From positions 1 through 64,000 of the forward strand of contig NZ_BJDS01000004.1 of the NCBI RefSeq assembly GCF_005405265.1: a DNA stretch of 64,000 bases, written 5' to 3'. Shown here piece by piece: positions 31,609 to 40,930 of the stretch. The notes under the pieces were generated by a model. It did not search any database and was not told the origin of the DNA. It saw only the letters and a program-made list of their open reading frames with translations. The position numbers and the translations under genes were made by a program. This DNA comes from Enterococcus songbeiensis. GTDB lineage: Bacteria; Bacillota; Bacilli; Lactobacillales; Enterococcaceae. Positions within the stretch are counted from its first letter, which is position 1. Each line of letters begins with the position of its first letter.

Positions 31609-32365
31609 AAATTTGACAAAAAACTTTGGTGGACTTGCAGCTGTCTCCCATGTCAGCATGTATTTAGAAACCAATGAACTTGTGGGCTTGATCGGTCCAA
31701 ATGGTGCGGGGAAAACCACTCTTTTCAATCTTTTGACGGGTGTTTATGAACCCAGTGAAGGTGATGTGTTGCTGGATCATCAAGGAACAATGGAACGATT
31801 GAATGGGATCAAGCCGTATCGTGTAGCTGAAAAAGGTATGAGCCGTACGTTTCAAAATATTCGTTTGTTCAAAGAATTGACTGTGATGGAAAATGTGTTG
31901 ATCGCCATGAACGGCAAACATCAGGTCAACTTTTTCACAAGTATTTTTCGTTTGCCAAAATTTTATAAAAATGAAGAAAAATTGCATCAAAAGGCATTGG
32001 AGCTGTTGGCAATTTTTGGATTGGAAAAAAAAGCCGATACATTGGCAAAAAATATGCCTTATGGGGAACAGCGTCGCTTAGAAATCGTGCGGGCATTGGC
32101 AACGGAACCTAAAGTATTGTTTCTTGACGAACCGGCAGCCGGCATGAATCCACAAGAAACCGCAGAATTAACCGAATTGATCCGTAAGATTCAACAAGAT
32201 TTTCAATTGACGATTTTATTGATTGAACATGACATGAGTCTGGTTATGGAAGTCTGTGAGCGAATCTATGTACTGGAATATGGACAAGTGATTGCAGAAG
32301 GTGATCCAGAGGCCATCAAATCAAATCCGCGAGTAATCGAAGCGTATCTGGGAGGCGAAATGTAA
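31589..32365 (+). CDS. livG: Branched-chain amino acid ABC ATPase LivG
   Basis: LivG is one of two cytoplasmic ATPases driving the importer. The 258-residue protein has Walker A GPNGAGKTT near residue 36, the variant signature PYGEQRRLEI near 155, Walker B VLFLDEP near 174 and switch His in LIEHDM near 211. ATG 31589 follows AGGAG with eight bases; the ATG at 31580 abuts that site. The gene overlaps livM and its stop overlaps the livF start. Confidence 0.92.
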   Translation: MPLLDVKNLTKNFGGLAAVSHVSMYLETNELVGLIGPNGAGKTTLFNLLTGVYEPSEGDVLLDHQGTMERLNGIKPYRVAEKGMSRTFQNIRLFKELTVMENVLIAMNGKHQVNFFTSIFRLPKFYKNEEKLHQKALELLAIFGLEKKADTLAKNMPYGEQRRLEIVRALATEPKVLFLDEPAAGMNPQETAELTELIRKIQQDFQLTILLIEHDMSLVMEVCERIYVLEYGQVIAEGDPEAIKSNPRVIEAYLGGEM

Positions 32366-33066
32366 TGCTAAAGGTTGAAAATTTATCGGTTCATTATGGG
32401 ATGATCCAGGCGGTGCATGACGTTTCCTTTGAAGTAAAAAAAGGCGAAATCGTTTCGCTAATCGGTGCAAATGGTGCCGGCAAGACAACGATTTTACGAA
32501 CGATTTCCGGTTTGATTCGTCCTTCCAATGGAACGATTTTATTTGAAGAAAAAAACATTGTCAAAGAAGCTCCGCAAAAGATTGTTGCGGAAGGCTTATC
32601 TCAGGTACCAGAAGGTCGCCACGTATTTTCCGGACTGACCGTTCAAGAAAATTTAGAGATGGGTGCTTTTTTACGGAAAGATAAAGAAGTTAAGCAGGAT
32701 TATGAACAGGTATTTGAAAAATTTCCCGTCTTGAAGGAAAGAAGAACCCAAGACGCTTCTACTTTATCCGGTGGGGAACAACAAATGTTGGCAATGGGCC
32801 GGGCATTGATGTCAAAACCCCGACTTCTTTTACTGGATGAACCATCTATGGGGTTGGCACCAATTTTTATCAAAGAAATCTTTTCCATCGTTCAAGAAAT
32901 TCAGCAGCAAGGTACAACGATTTTACTGATTGAACAAAATGCAAAAATGGCACTGTCCATTGCGGATCGCGGCTACGTTTTGGAAACAGGGAAAGTTGTT
33001 TTAGAAGGAACGGGGCAAGAACTTTTAGCTAGTGAAGCAGTGAAGAAAGCTTATTTGGGAGGGTAA
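32365..33066 (+). CDS. livF: Branched-chain amino acid ABC ATPase LivF
   Basis: LivF is the partner ATPase of LivG. The 233-residue protein has Walker A GANGAGKTT near residue 35, signature LSGGEQQML near 133, Walker B LLLLDEPSMGLAP near 152 and the LIEQNA switch near 187, the Asn/Gln form typical of LivF. ATG 32365 overlaps the livG stop by one base. A CBS-ACT protein follows three bases later. Confidence 0.92.
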   Translation: MLKVENLSVHYGMIQAVHDVSFEVKKGEIVSLIGANGAGKTTILRTISGLIRPSNGTILFEEKNIVKEAPQKIVAEGLSQVPEGRHVFSGLTVQENLEMGAFLRKDKEVKQDYEQVFEKFPVLKERRTQDASTLSGGEQQMLAMGRALMSKPRLLLLDEPSMGLAPIFIKEIFSIVQEIQQQGTTILLIEQNAKMALSIADRGYVLETGKVVLEGTGQELLASEAVKKAYLGG

Positions 33067-33069
33067 AAG

Positions 33070-33720
33070 ATGAGTGTAAGTGATTTTATGTCGAAAGACT
33101 TGGTTGTTGTTCATCCAGAAACACCGATTTTTGATGCGGTCGATTTAATGAAGCAGCATGATATCCACCGATTACCAGTCTTGAAGGACGAGCGGTTGGT
33201 GGGATTAATCACCGAAGGAATTATTTCTGCAGCGATGCCTTCAAAAGCGACGAGCCTAAGTGTGTATGAAGTAAATTACCTGTTAAACAAAACCACCGTC
33301 GGCGATGTAATGGAAAAAAATGTTCAGACGATTCCGCCGAATGCGTTACTGGAAGATGCTATTTTTGAGATGCGGGAAAACAACATTGGTGTATTACCGG
33401 TAGTTGATGAAGATCGGGTCGTTGGAATGATTACCAACAATGATATTTTTGATGCCTTTTTGAAAATCACCGGTTATAATGACGGAGGAACTCGTGTGAC
33501 CCTTCAAATCACCGAAGATCACAAAGGTGTGTTGGCGGAGCTGGCAAAAGTTCTAACAGATCATGATTTAAGTATTTTGACGATTGTCGTCAATCGCATG
33601 GCGCTATCAACGATCGTGGAAATCCAAGTGGAAAGCCGTGAAGTTGACCGGGTACGAGAAATTTTGACAAACGCCGGTTATCTTGTAGTAGATGCAGTAT
33701 TGACGAGCGGTCATAAATAA
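33070..33720 (+). CDS. CBS-CBS-ACT domain protein (AcuB-like)
   Basis: The 216-residue cytoplasmic protein has two CBS domains (about residues 7-60 and 75-130, with IHRLPVLKDERLVGLIT and IGVLPVVDEDRVVGMIT) and an ACT-like domain (about 138-212). CBS pairs bind adenine nucleotides and ACT domains bind amino acids. Its position three bases after livF, ahead of the terminator, suggests it senses branched-chain amino acids or energy state and regulates uptake; this role is inferred from context. Similar proteins are called AcuB in Bacillus. Confidence 0.82.
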   Translation: MSVSDFMSKDLVVVHPETPIFDAVDLMKQHDIHRLPVLKDERLVGLITEGIISAAMPSKATSLSVYEVNYLLNKTTVGDVMEKNVQTIPPNALLEDAIFEMRENNIGVLPVVDEDRVVGMITNNDIFDAFLKITGYNDGGTRVTLQITEDHKGVLAELAKVLTDHDLSILTIVVNRMALSTIVEIQVESREVDRVREILTNAGYLVVDAVLTSGHK

Positions 33721-33724
33721 AAAA

Positions 33725-33771
33725 GACCAGTTGACACTAGAGGCAGTGCTAGTCGTCAGCTGGCCTTGTTT
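33725..33771 (+). terminator. Terminator of liv operon
   Basis: A stem of about 16 pairs, with one bulge and wobble pairs (GACCAGTTGACACTAG with CTAGTCGTCAGCTGGCC), is followed by a loose T-rich tail. Confidence 0.6.
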
Positions 33772-33865
33772 GGTTTACTAACGGAAAACCTGTTAATTTC
33801 TGTGAAATATGATAAAATAAGCAAGGGTCATCCTGACAGAAAAAAGATGAAGACGAGGTGAGGAC

Positions 33866-34099
33866 ATGTCAAAGAAAAACAAAGATATTGAAGTTCGTTT
33901 GGAAGAAACAAAAAAAACGATCAAAGGCAAAGAATATGAAGTCACACAATTGATTATTGGTAAAAAAATGATTGGTGAAGTATTGACAGTTAGTGCAAAA
34001 GAATTTGAAAGTTTTCTAGGGGAAGAAGACTTAGGTTCCTATAAAAACTTTGATGCAGCAGTCGAAGCAATTATTTTGCAACACAATTTGCACGATTAA
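33866..34099 (+). CDS. DUF2969 family protein
   Basis: This 77-residue protein is charged and soluble, with IEVRLEETKKTIKGKEYEV, IGEVLTVSAKEFE and a C-terminal AVEAIILQHNLHD. It fits the DUF2969 family of Lactobacillales, whose function is unknown. ATG 33866 follows GAGGTGAGG. It stands alone between the liv terminator and two tRNA genes. Confidence 0.75.
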   Translation: MSKKNKDIEVRLEETKKTIKGKEYEVTQLIIGKKMIGEVLTVSAKEFESFLGEEDLGSYKNFDAAVEAIILQHNLHD

Positions 34100-34189
34100 A
34101 AAAATTGTAAAAAAAATTGAAATTATCACTTGCAAACTCATAGGTTTTTTTGTATCATAACGTAGTCAGGTTTTTTAAGAAACCTTTTT

Positions 34190-34273
34190 GGAGGAGTAGC
34201 GAAGTGGCTAAACGCGACGGACTGTAAATCCGTTCCTTCGGGTTCAGTGGTTCGAATCCACTCTCCTCCACCA
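34190..34273 (+). tRNA. tRNA-Tyr (GTA)
   Basis: The acceptor stem GGAGGAG pairs with CTCCTCC, the anticodon loop reads ACTGTAAAT with GTA, a long variable arm (CCTTCGGG region) marks a class II tRNA, and the T-arm GTGGTTCGAATCCAC is canonical. The discriminator is A and CCA is encoded in the genome. It lies one base before tRNA-Gln. Confidence 0.95.
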
Positions 34274-34274
34274 T

Positions 34275-34346
34275 TGGGGTATAGCCAAGCGGTAAGGCAA
34301 GGGACTTTGACTCCCTCATGCGTTGGTTCGAATCCAGCTACCCCAG
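34275..34346 (+). tRNA. tRNA-Gln (TTG)
   Basis: The acceptor stem TGGGGTA pairs with TACCCCA, the anticodon loop ACTTTGACT reads TTG, and the T-arm TTGGTTCGAATCCAG is intact (UCCAGC end). The discriminator is G; the next bases are TCA, so CCA must be added after transcription, unlike the neighbouring tRNA-Tyr. Confidence 0.94.
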
Positions 34347-34354
34347 TCATTTAG

Positions 34355-34388
34355 AAACGAAGCTCTTCATGGGTTTCGTTTTTTTGTT
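34355..34388 (+). terminator. Terminator after tRNA pair
   Basis: AAACGAA pairs with TTCGTTT and seven Ts follow, closing the tRNA transcript. Confidence 0.7.
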
Positions 34389-34419
34389 GGGAAAATATTT
34401 ACTAAATTTTACTATACAA

Positions 34420-34448
34420 TTGACGAGACTTTCCGGTACGTCTATACT
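34420..34448 (+). promoter_or_regulatory. galM promoter
   Basis: TTGACG and TATACT with a 17-base spacer form a near-consensus vegetative promoter 42 bases upstream of galM. Confidence 0.8.
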
Positions 34449-34489
34449 AGTAATGAAAAGGCTTTATTTTTTATGAGGAAGGTGTAAAA

Positions 34490-35479
34490 ATGGTACGTGT
34501 AAAAAAGCAAACAAATGAAACCTATGGAACCTATTTTTTGATTGAAAATACTCATGGGGTGAAACTAGCGGTCAGTCCGCAAGGGGCACGGGCGTTAGAA
34601 TGGATCGTCCCAGTTGAAGGACAGGAACGAGACTTATTGGTAGGTTTCAAAACTATCGAGGAACATAAAAAGGCTCGCTATTATGCAGCAACTATCGGTC
34701 CAGTAGCCGGCAGAATCGCAGGTGCGGCATATACGATTGATGGAAAAACCTATCAGACTCCGGATAACGATGGCGGAAATACGCTTCATGGCGGTTTTGA
34801 AGGCTATGATACACAAATGTGGTCTGCAGAACCTTTTGAAGAAGCAGACAATGCGGGGGTGGTTTTTAGCTTGACCTATCCAGATGGAAAAGATGGATTT
34901 CCTGGAAATGTTACGTCTAAAATCACGTATCGCTTGGATAATGACAATAACTACCAAATTGAATATGTTGCGACAACGGATAAACCAACAATATATAATC
35001 CTACCAATCATGGCTATTACAATTTAACTGGTTCACCTGCCAATTCAATCAATGAGCATACCTTGCAAGTAGGTGCCAAACAGGTTGCTGAAACCAATCC
35101 GGATGTGACAACGACAGGGAAAAAAGTTGATGTGGCTGGAACCAAATTTGATTTTGTTGCTGGCCGTAAAATTGGGAATACCTATTTAGATGACCCGTTT
35201 CTTTTAGATCATGAAGCTGCTAATGATTTAGTTTTGACGAGTCCCGACGAAAAAGTTCGACTGGAAATTCAAACGACCGCATCGGCAGTGGTCATCTATA
35301 CGACGGGGTCCTCTGAAGCCGGCACATCGATGAAGCATGGGGAAATGGTGGATCATGGAGGAATTGCCATCGAACCGCAAGAAGTTCCTGGTACGGAAAA
35401 ATACCCGCAATTTGGAAACATCGTGTTGCGCCCTGAGCAACCATTTTATTCAAAAACCACGTATCATGTGGTATTTTAA
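34490..35479 (+). CDS. galM: Aldose 1-epimerase
   Basis: The enzyme interconverts alpha and beta anomers of galactose or glucose ahead of the Leloir pathway. The 329-residue protein has the epimerase fold, with GPVAGRIAGA near residue 68, NTLHGGFEGYD near 97, the His in PTNHGYYNLTG near 173-183, and the catalytic Glu in IAIEPQEVPG near 301. ATG 34490 follows GGAAGGTG. It is transcribed alone with its own promoter and terminator; other gal genes are not here. Confidence 0.9.
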   Translation: MVRVKKQTNETYGTYFLIENTHGVKLAVSPQGARALEWIVPVEGQERDLLVGFKTIEEHKKARYYAATIGPVAGRIAGAAYTIDGKTYQTPDNDGGNTLHGGFEGYDTQMWSAEPFEEADNAGVVFSLTYPDGKDGFPGNVTSKITYRLDNDNNYQIEYVATTDKPTIYNPTNHGYYNLTGSPANSINEHTLQVGAKQVAETNPDVTTTGKKVDVAGTKFDFVAGRKIGNTYLDDPFLLDHEAANDLVLTSPDEKVRLEIQTTASAVVIYTTGSSEAGTSMKHGEMVDHGGIAIEPQEVPGTEKYPQFGNIVLRPEQPFYSKTTYHVVF

Positions 35480-35493
35480 CAAGTAAGAAATTC

Positions 35494-35523
35494 GGCTCCT
35501 GAGAAATCAGGAGTCTTTTTTTG
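35494..35523 (+). terminator. Terminator after galM
   Basis: GGCTCCTGA pairs with TCAGGAGTC around a four-base loop, followed by seven Ts. Confidence 0.8.
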
Positions 35524-35532
35524 TCTTTTGGG

Positions 35533-35589
35533 TTGACAGTTTTCGATTACAAGTGTAAACTTCATTTTGTTAGATCGATTACGTTTGTA
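35533..35589 (+). promoter_or_regulatory. cop promoter with two CopY boxes
   Basis: TTGACA (35533-35538) and TAAACT (35556-35561) have a 17-base spacer. TACAAGTGTA at 35548-35557 is a perfect cop box (TACANNTGTA) overlapping the -10. TACGTTTGTA at 35580-35589 matches with one change. CopY bound here would block the polymerase, as in E. hirae. Confidence 0.88.
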
Positions 35590-35662
35590 AACAAAAATGA
35601 TTTTACCTTTAATAAATTGAAGGGAAAGTTTGTTCCATTCATCGGAAGAAAGGAAGGATTCT

Positions 35663-36103
35663 ATGATCACAAGTAGTGAACCAATCAAAATTAGCGATTC
35701 CGAATGGGAGATCATGCGGGTATTGTGGACATTGGGTGCAGCTTCGGCCCAAGAAATCGATCATCTGCTTTCAGAGACGATGGATTGGAAACTGGCGACG
35801 GTTAAAACATTGCTGGGACGTCTGGTAAAAAAAGAAGCCGTTTGGACAGAAACGGAAGGGAAAAAATTTATTTATCATCCAACAGTCGGTGAAGCAGAAA
35901 CTGTGCGAAGTGCCACGGAAACATTATTTTCCCATATCTGCGCAAAACGAGTGGGAGGAACGATCGCTGATTTGATTTCAGAAGCAGCGTTAACGCAAGA
36001 AGATATTGATAAAATTCAAGAAGTTCTAGCGAAAAAAGAAGCCGTTCCTGAAATCATCTGTAACTGTATTCCCGGGCAGTGCAACTGCAAAGCCCATCAT
36101 TAA
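35663..36103 (+). CDS. copY: Copper-responsive repressor CopY
   Basis: CopY is a BlaI/MecI-type repressor that holds Zn and leaves DNA when CopZ gives it Cu(I). The 146-residue protein has the winged-helix N-domain ([28 protein letters not shown]) and ends with the metal motif CxCxxxxCxC as [10 protein letters not shown] near residues 133-142. ATG 35663 follows GGAAGG; the longer frame starts upstream of that site. It is the first gene of copYZAB, with two cop boxes upstream. Confidence 0.94.
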   Translation: MITSSEPIKISDSEWEIMRVLWTLGAASAQEIDHLLSETMDWKLATVKTLLGRLVKKEAVWTETEGKKFIYHPTVGEAETVRSATETLFSHICAKRVGGTIADLISEAALTQEDIDKIQEVLAKKEAVPEIICNCIPGQCNCKAHH

Positions 36104-36132
36104 AAAAATTAATTCAAAGGGAGAGATTTTTT

Positions 36133-36342
36133 ATGAAACAAACATTTGCAATTAAAGGAATGAACTGTGAACATTGTGTCGCAAAGGTAGAAAATGGTAT
36201 CAAGGAATTACCCGGAATTCAAAAGGTGAAGATCCAGCTGAAGAAAAATGCCGGAACTGTGAAATTTGATGAAGCGCAAATCTCGGGACAACAAATTGCA
36301 GACAAGATCACTGAAGTCGGATACCCAACAGAGGTGCTATAA
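36133..36342 (+). CDS. copZ: Copper chaperone CopZ
   Basis: CopZ carries Cu(I) in the cytoplasm and delivers it to CopY and the ATPases. The 69-residue protein is a single heavy-metal-associated domain with the binding motif MNCEHC near residues 10-15 and the usual ferredoxin-like fold ending ITEVGYPTEV. ATG 36133 follows AAGGGAGAG. The stop is directly followed by the copA start. Confidence 0.94.
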   Translation: MKQTFAIKGMNCEHCVAKVENGIKELPGIQKVKIQLKKNAGTVKFDEAQISGQQIADKITEVGYPTEVL

Positions 36343-38511
36343 ATGAGTGAAACAAAAGTTCAAAACTTTGTAATCACCGGCATGACCTGTGCTAACTGTT
36401 CCGCACGAGTAGAAAAAGAGCTTAACGCACAGCCGGGAGTAAAAGCGGCGACAGTGAATCTTGCCACTGAAAAAGCGACAGTTCAATTTGCGGAGACCAC
36501 GGCAGAGAATTTAATTGCCAGTGTGGAAAGTATTGGTTATGGGGCGATCTTGGATGATGAAGCTCATCGGCAGCAAGTAGCGGCAGAAAAAGCTAACTAT
36601 CTTTTTAAAATGAAACGAGATGTAATTGTCAGCCTAATTTTAGTAGCACCTCTAATGGTTTCAATGGTGGCGATGCTGTTGGGCAATCATCAAGAATGGG
36701 TGATGTTTTTCCATCAGCCATTGGTCCAATTGGTTTTGGTTACACCTATCCAATTTTTGATTGGGGCTCGTTTTTATAAGGGGGCGTATCACGCAATCAA
36801 AACCAATGCCCCGAACATGGATGTATTGGTAGCGATGGGGACAACGGCGGCTTTTGCATTAAGTGTGTATAACGGCTTTTTTGCCGATCGTGTTCATGAA
36901 CTGTATTTTGAAAGCAGCGGCATGATTATTGCTCTAATTTTATTAGGAAAATATTTAGAAATTCTTGCCAAAACAAGAACCAGCAAAGCAATCCAACAGT
37001 TGATGAAACTACAGGCAAAAACGGCACGGGTGTTTCAAAATGGAGAAGAAGTAGAATTGCCGGTTGAATTAATTGAAACCGGTATGGAAATTATCGTCCG
37101 TCCCGGTGAACAAATTCCCGTCGATGGTAAAGTATTAGAAGGAAGTACTGCAGTAGATGAAAGCATGCTGACAGGAGAAAGTCTGCCAGTGGAAAAAAAG
37201 GAAGATTCTACTGTGTTTGGCGGGACTGTCAATACGACAGGAAATTTAAAAATTCGAGCACTAAAAGTCGGCAATGAAACCGTATTGGCACGAATTATTC
37301 GTATGGTGGAAGATGCACAAGGATCAAAAGCGCCAATTCAACAAATTGCCGATCGTATCTCAGGTATTTTTGTGCCGGTTGTATTGATTGTTGCAGCGAT
37401 AACATTGCTTTTGACAGGTTTCTTGAGTGGAGATTGGCAAACGGCGGTTATCCATAGTGTTGCTGTATTGGTCATTGCGTGTCCTTGTGCCCTAGGTTTA
37501 GCAACTCCCACTGCAATTATGGTAGGTACAGGTTTAGGTGCGAAGAATGGGATTTTGATTAAGGGTGGTGAAGCGTTGGAAACCGCCTCGCATATTACTA
37601 GCGTCATCTTGGATAAAACTGGTACGATAACAGTAGGACAACCAGTGGTAACGGATTTTCTTACAGAAAATGACCAAGCGGCAGCAATTTTTGCTAGTTT
37701 AGAAGCTGGATCGGAACATCCTTTAGCAAAAGCGATTCTTGATTACACAGTAGCTATTGACAGGTTGGAAGTAGAACAATTTCAAGCAATTCCCGGTAAA
37801 GGAATCCAAGGAATGATTCAAGGAAGAACTTATCAAATCGGTACCCGTCGATTTTTGACACAAAAAATTTCTGATTCTTTACAACAAGCAGCAGAACAAT
37901 GGACGGCACAAGGAAAGACAATCATGTTTTTAGCGGATGAAAGTGTGATTCTTGCCGCAGTAGCAGTGGCAGATGAGATTAAAGAAACCTCTCAAGCCGC
38001 AATCAAGCAATTACATGCAGCTGGTATCAAGGTATACATGCTGACCGGTGACAACCAAAAGGCCGCCCAATACATTGGGCAGCAAGTAGGAATTTCATCG
38101 GAAAATATTTTTGCAGAAGTCTTGCCGGAAGAAAAATCGGCGAAAGTTGCATTATTACAAGAAGCTGGAGAAGTCGTCGGCATGGTAGGAGATGGTATCA
38201 ATGATGCGCCTGCTTTGGCTTTAGCAGATGTGGGGATTGCAATGGGCAGCGGAACGGATATTGCGATGGAAACGGCGGATGTTACATTGATTCACAGTGA
38301 TTTGACCTACCTTAGCCAAATGATTAAACTGTCAAAAGCAACGATTCGCAAAATCAAGCAAAATCTTTTCTGGGCATTTATTTACAATACGATTGGTATT
38401 CCTTTTGCAGCATTGGGTTTTTTGAATCCAATCGTTGCCGGTGGTGCCATGGCCTTTAGTTCGGTCAGTGTTTTATTAAATTCATTGAGTTTAAATCGTA
38501 CCAAAATTTAA
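36343..38511 (+). CDS. copA: Copper-translocating P-type ATPase CopA
   Basis: CopA is a P1B-type ATPase moving Cu(I) across the membrane; in E. hirae CopA was described as an importer, while relatives are exporters. The 722-residue protein has one metal-binding domain with MTCANC near residues 12-17, eight membrane segments, the CPC site near 380, the phosphorylation site DKTGT near 423, the HP motif in GSEHPLAKA near 460 and the hinge GDGINDAP near 616. ATG 36343 directly follows the copZ stop. copB follows 14 bases later. Confidence 0.93.
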   Translation: MSETKVQNFVITGMTCANCSARVEKELNAQPGVKAATVNLATEKATVQFAETTAENLIASVESIGYGAILDDEAHRQQVAAEKANYLFKMKRDVIVSLILVAPLMVSMVAMLLGNHQEWVMFFHQPLVQLVLVTPIQFLIGARFYKGAYHAIKTNAPNMDVLVAMGTTAAFALSVYNGFFADRVHELYFESSGMIIALILLGKYLEILAKTRTSKAIQQLMKLQAKTARVFQNGEEVELPVELIETGMEIIVRPGEQIPVDGKVLEGSTAVDESMLTGESLPVEKKEDSTVFGGTVNTTGNLKIRALKVGNETVLARIIRMVEDAQGSKAPIQQIADRISGIFVPVVLIVAAITLLLTGFLSGDWQTAVIHSVAVLVIACPCALGLATPTAIMVGTGLGAKNGILIKGGEALETASHITSVILDKTGTITVGQPVVTDFLTENDQAAAIFASLEAGSEHPLAKAILDYTVAIDRLEVEQFQAIPGKGIQGMIQGRTYQIGTRRFLTQKISDSLQQAAEQWTAQGKTIMFLADESVILAAVAVADEIKETSQAAIKQLHAAGIKVYMLTGDNQKAAQYIGQQVGISSENIFAEVLPEEKSAKVALLQEAGEVVGMVGDGINDAPALALADVGIAMGSGTDIAMETADVTLIHSDLTYLSQMIKLSKATIRKIKQNLFWAFIYNTIGIPFAALGFLNPIVAGGAMAFSSVSVLLNSLSLNRTKI

Positions 38512-38525
38512 AGAAAGAAGGGTTG

Positions 38526-40709
38526 ATGGTGAAAGAAGAAAAGAAGATGCCCCACAATCATGAAATGCCTCATCATGAGCATAATCATGAGGAGCATAAG
38601 CTAGAAAATAGGAAACATCACAGCAGTCACGAGAAGGGGAACCATGAGATGAGTGACCATGAGATGCATCAGATGGATCATAAGCACCACGACATGTCCC
38701 ACATGGACCATATGTCTCATATGGATCATGACATGGGTGGGATGGATCACTCGATGCACATGGGGAATTTTAAACAAAAGTTTTGGCTTTCTCTGGTGTT
38801 GGCAATTCCTATTGTCATTTTATCGCCGATGATGGGCATTGAGTTACCTTTTCAATTTACCTTTCCCGGTTCTGATTGGGTAGTATTGATTTTGGCAACG
38901 GTTTTGTTTATCTATGGCGGACAACCATTTCTGAGCGGCGCCAAAATGGAACTGAAACAAAAAAATCCAGCAATGATGACGCTGATTGCAATGGGAATTT
39001 CGGTGGCATATATTTACAGTCTTTACGCATTTGTTGCCAATCATTTTCTTCATGGAGAACACGTCATGGACTTTTTCTGGGAACTGGCAACGTTGATCGT
39101 TATCATGCTGCTGGGGCATTGGATCGAAATGAATGCCGTGTCGAATGCCAGTGATGCGTTGAAAAAATTAGCAGAATTACTACCGGATACTGTCACACGT
39201 CTAACAAAAGACGGAGAAGAGAAAGTTTCCCTGCAAGAAATTAAAGTAGGGGAACAATTGATCGTTCGTGCCGGTGATAAGATGCCAACGGACGGAGTTA
39301 TTGAAAAAGGATCAACGACTGTAGATGAATCAGCGGTGACTGGTGAATCACGGGGCGTGGTAAAAGCAGAAGGTGCCAAGGTCATTGGTGGATCTGTCAA
39401 TGGCAATGGTACGATTCAAATCAAAGTTACTGGAACAGGGGAAAGCGGCTACCTCGCCAAAGTGATGGAGATGGTCCGCAAAGCGCAATCAGAAAAATCC
39501 AAATTAGAAGGACTGGCTGATAAAGTAGCCAAGTGGCTCTTTTATGTCGCACTGATTGCCGGTATTCTGGCATTTGTTATTTGGCTGATCGTGGCTGATT
39601 TGGCTACGGCATTGGATCGCATGGTAACGGTTTTTGTTATTGCCTGTCCCCATGCACTGGGATTAGCAATTCCGCTCGTTGTAGCAAGATCTACGTCGAT
39701 TGCGGCAAAAAATGGCTTGTTGTTGAAAAATCGTAATGCTTTAGAGTATGCTCATGAGTTAGATATGATTTTGCTGGATAAAACAGGAACCTTGACTCAA
39801 GGAACCTTTTCTGTCACAGGTGTTGATGTCTTGGCGAAAGAGTACAGTCAAGAAGAAGTGTTAAAATATATCGGAGCAATGGAAGCTTCCGCCAATCACC
39901 CAATCGCAACCGGGATTATGAAATATATCAAAGAAAAAGAAGTTGCGATTTACTCTGGGGAAAATATTAAAAATATTTCCGGTGTTGGATTGGAAGGAAC
40001 CGTTGAAGGCCACCAAGTAAAAATCATCAATGAAAAAGCTTTGAAGGAAGAAAACTTGTCCCTTGACGGGGAGAAGACGAAAAAATATCAAGAACAAGGC
40101 AACACCATCAGCTATTTGCTGATTGATCAACAATTGATTGGGTTAATTGCTTTAGGAGATCAAATCAAACCGGAAGCAAAAGCCTTTATTCAAGCCTTGA
40201 AGGAACGAAACATTGAACCAGTTATGTTGACAGGAGACAACCAAAAAGCTGCCGCTGCGGTTGCAAACTATATTGGGTTAGAAAATTTTCATGCAGAATT
40301 GCTTCCAGATGGTAAGGAAGAAATCGTTCGTCAACTGACGGCTAAAGGAAAACGGGTCGCAATGGTGGGAGACGGAATCAATGATGCCCCAAGTTTAGCC
40401 CGTGCTACTGTCGGTATTGCAATTGGTGCCGGAACAGACGTGGCAATCGATTCTGCGGATGTGGTTTTGACCAACAGCAATCCCGAAGATATTCTTCACT
40501 TTCTTGATTTAGCAAAACAAACCCGGAAAAAAATGGTGCAAAATCTTTGGTGGGGTGCCGGCTACAATATATTGGCGATTCCTCTGGCAGCCGGTGTTCT
40601 CGCACCTATCGGTATTATCTTGAACCCGGCAGTAGGAGCAATTTTAATGTCCTTAAGCACGGTGATTGTTGCGATCAATGCCATGACATTAAAAATAAAA
40701 AGTGAATAA
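38526..40709 (+). CDS. copB: Copper-exporting P-type ATPase CopB
   Basis: CopB exports copper (and silver) in E. hirae. The 727-residue protein has a 75-residue N-terminal region packed with His and Met (HMSHMDHD-type repeats) in place of a CxxC domain, then the ATPase core with the CPH transport motif near residue 374, DKTGT near 418, the HP motif in ASANHPIATG near 458 and GDGIND near 618. Start is ATG 38526 or GTG 38529; spacing from AAGGG slightly favours the latter. The pair CopA (CPC) and CopB (CPH) in one operon is an enterococcal hallmark. Confidence 0.92.
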   Translation: MVKEEKKMPHNHEMPHHEHNHEEHKLENRKHHSSHEKGNHEMSDHEMHQMDHKHHDMSHMDHMSHMDHDMGGMDHSMHMGNFKQKFWLSLVLAIPIVILSPMMGIELPFQFTFPGSDWVVLILATVLFIYGGQPFLSGAKMELKQKNPAMMTLIAMGISVAYIYSLYAFVANHFLHGEHVMDFFWELATLIVIMLLGHWIEMNAVSNASDALKKLAELLPDTVTRLTKDGEEKVSLQEIKVGEQLIVRAGDKMPTDGVIEKGSTTVDESAVTGESRGVVKAEGAKVIGGSVNGNGTIQIKVTGTGESGYLAKVMEMVRKAQSEKSKLEGLADKVAKWLFYVALIAGILAFVIWLIVADLATALDRMVTVFVIACPHALGLAIPLVVARSTSIAAKNGLLLKNRNALEYAHELDMILLDKTGTLTQGTFSVTGVDVLAKEYSQEEVLKYIGAMEASANHPIATGIMKYIKEKEVAIYSGENIKNISGVGLEGTVEGHQVKIINEKALKEENLSLDGEKTKKYQEQGNTISYLLIDQQLIGLIALGDQIKPEAKAFIQALKERNIEPVMLTGDNQKAAAAVANYIGLENFHAELLPDGKEEIVRQLTAKGKRVAMVGDGINDAPSLARATVGIAIGAGTDVAIDSADVVLTNSNPEDILHFLDLAKQTRKKMVQNLWWGAGYNILAIPLAAGVLAPIGIILNPAVGAILMSLSTVIVAINAMTLKIKSE
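38538..38760 (+). repeat. His/Met-rich coding repeat of copB
   Basis: Degenerate repeats of CATGA(T/C)CAT-type units encode HMDH and HEM motifs. They form the metal-sensing head of CopB and vary in copy number between related enzymes. Confidence 0.7.
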
Positions 40710-40720
40710 TTATTTTTTAG

Positions 40721-40753
40721 AGAGAAGATGAGAGAAAATCTTCTCTTTTTTTT
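40721..40753 (+). terminator. Terminator of cop operon
   Basis: AGAGAAGAT pairs with ATCTTCTCT around an eight-base loop, followed by seven or more Ts. Confidence 0.85.
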
Positions 40754-40826
40754 GCGAAAAAGTTGCTGTTTACGAATAGAATCGGGGAAAATTTCCCTGT
40801 TCGCCTATAGTTCCCGGGGGCAGATA

Positions 40827-40835
40827 TGCTATAAT
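40827..40835 (+). promoter_or_regulatory. Extended -10 promoter of Phd-like gene
   Basis: TGCTATAAT lies 95 bases before the Phd-like start codon. The -35 is weak. Confidence 0.5.
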
Positions 40836-40930
40836 ATGAACGTTGAAGCAAGAATCTGTGTTCTGCGTGGAGAAATTTCGTGGAACAATATACGTTAGAA
40901 AAAATGACGACATCAAAAGGAGCAAGACAA

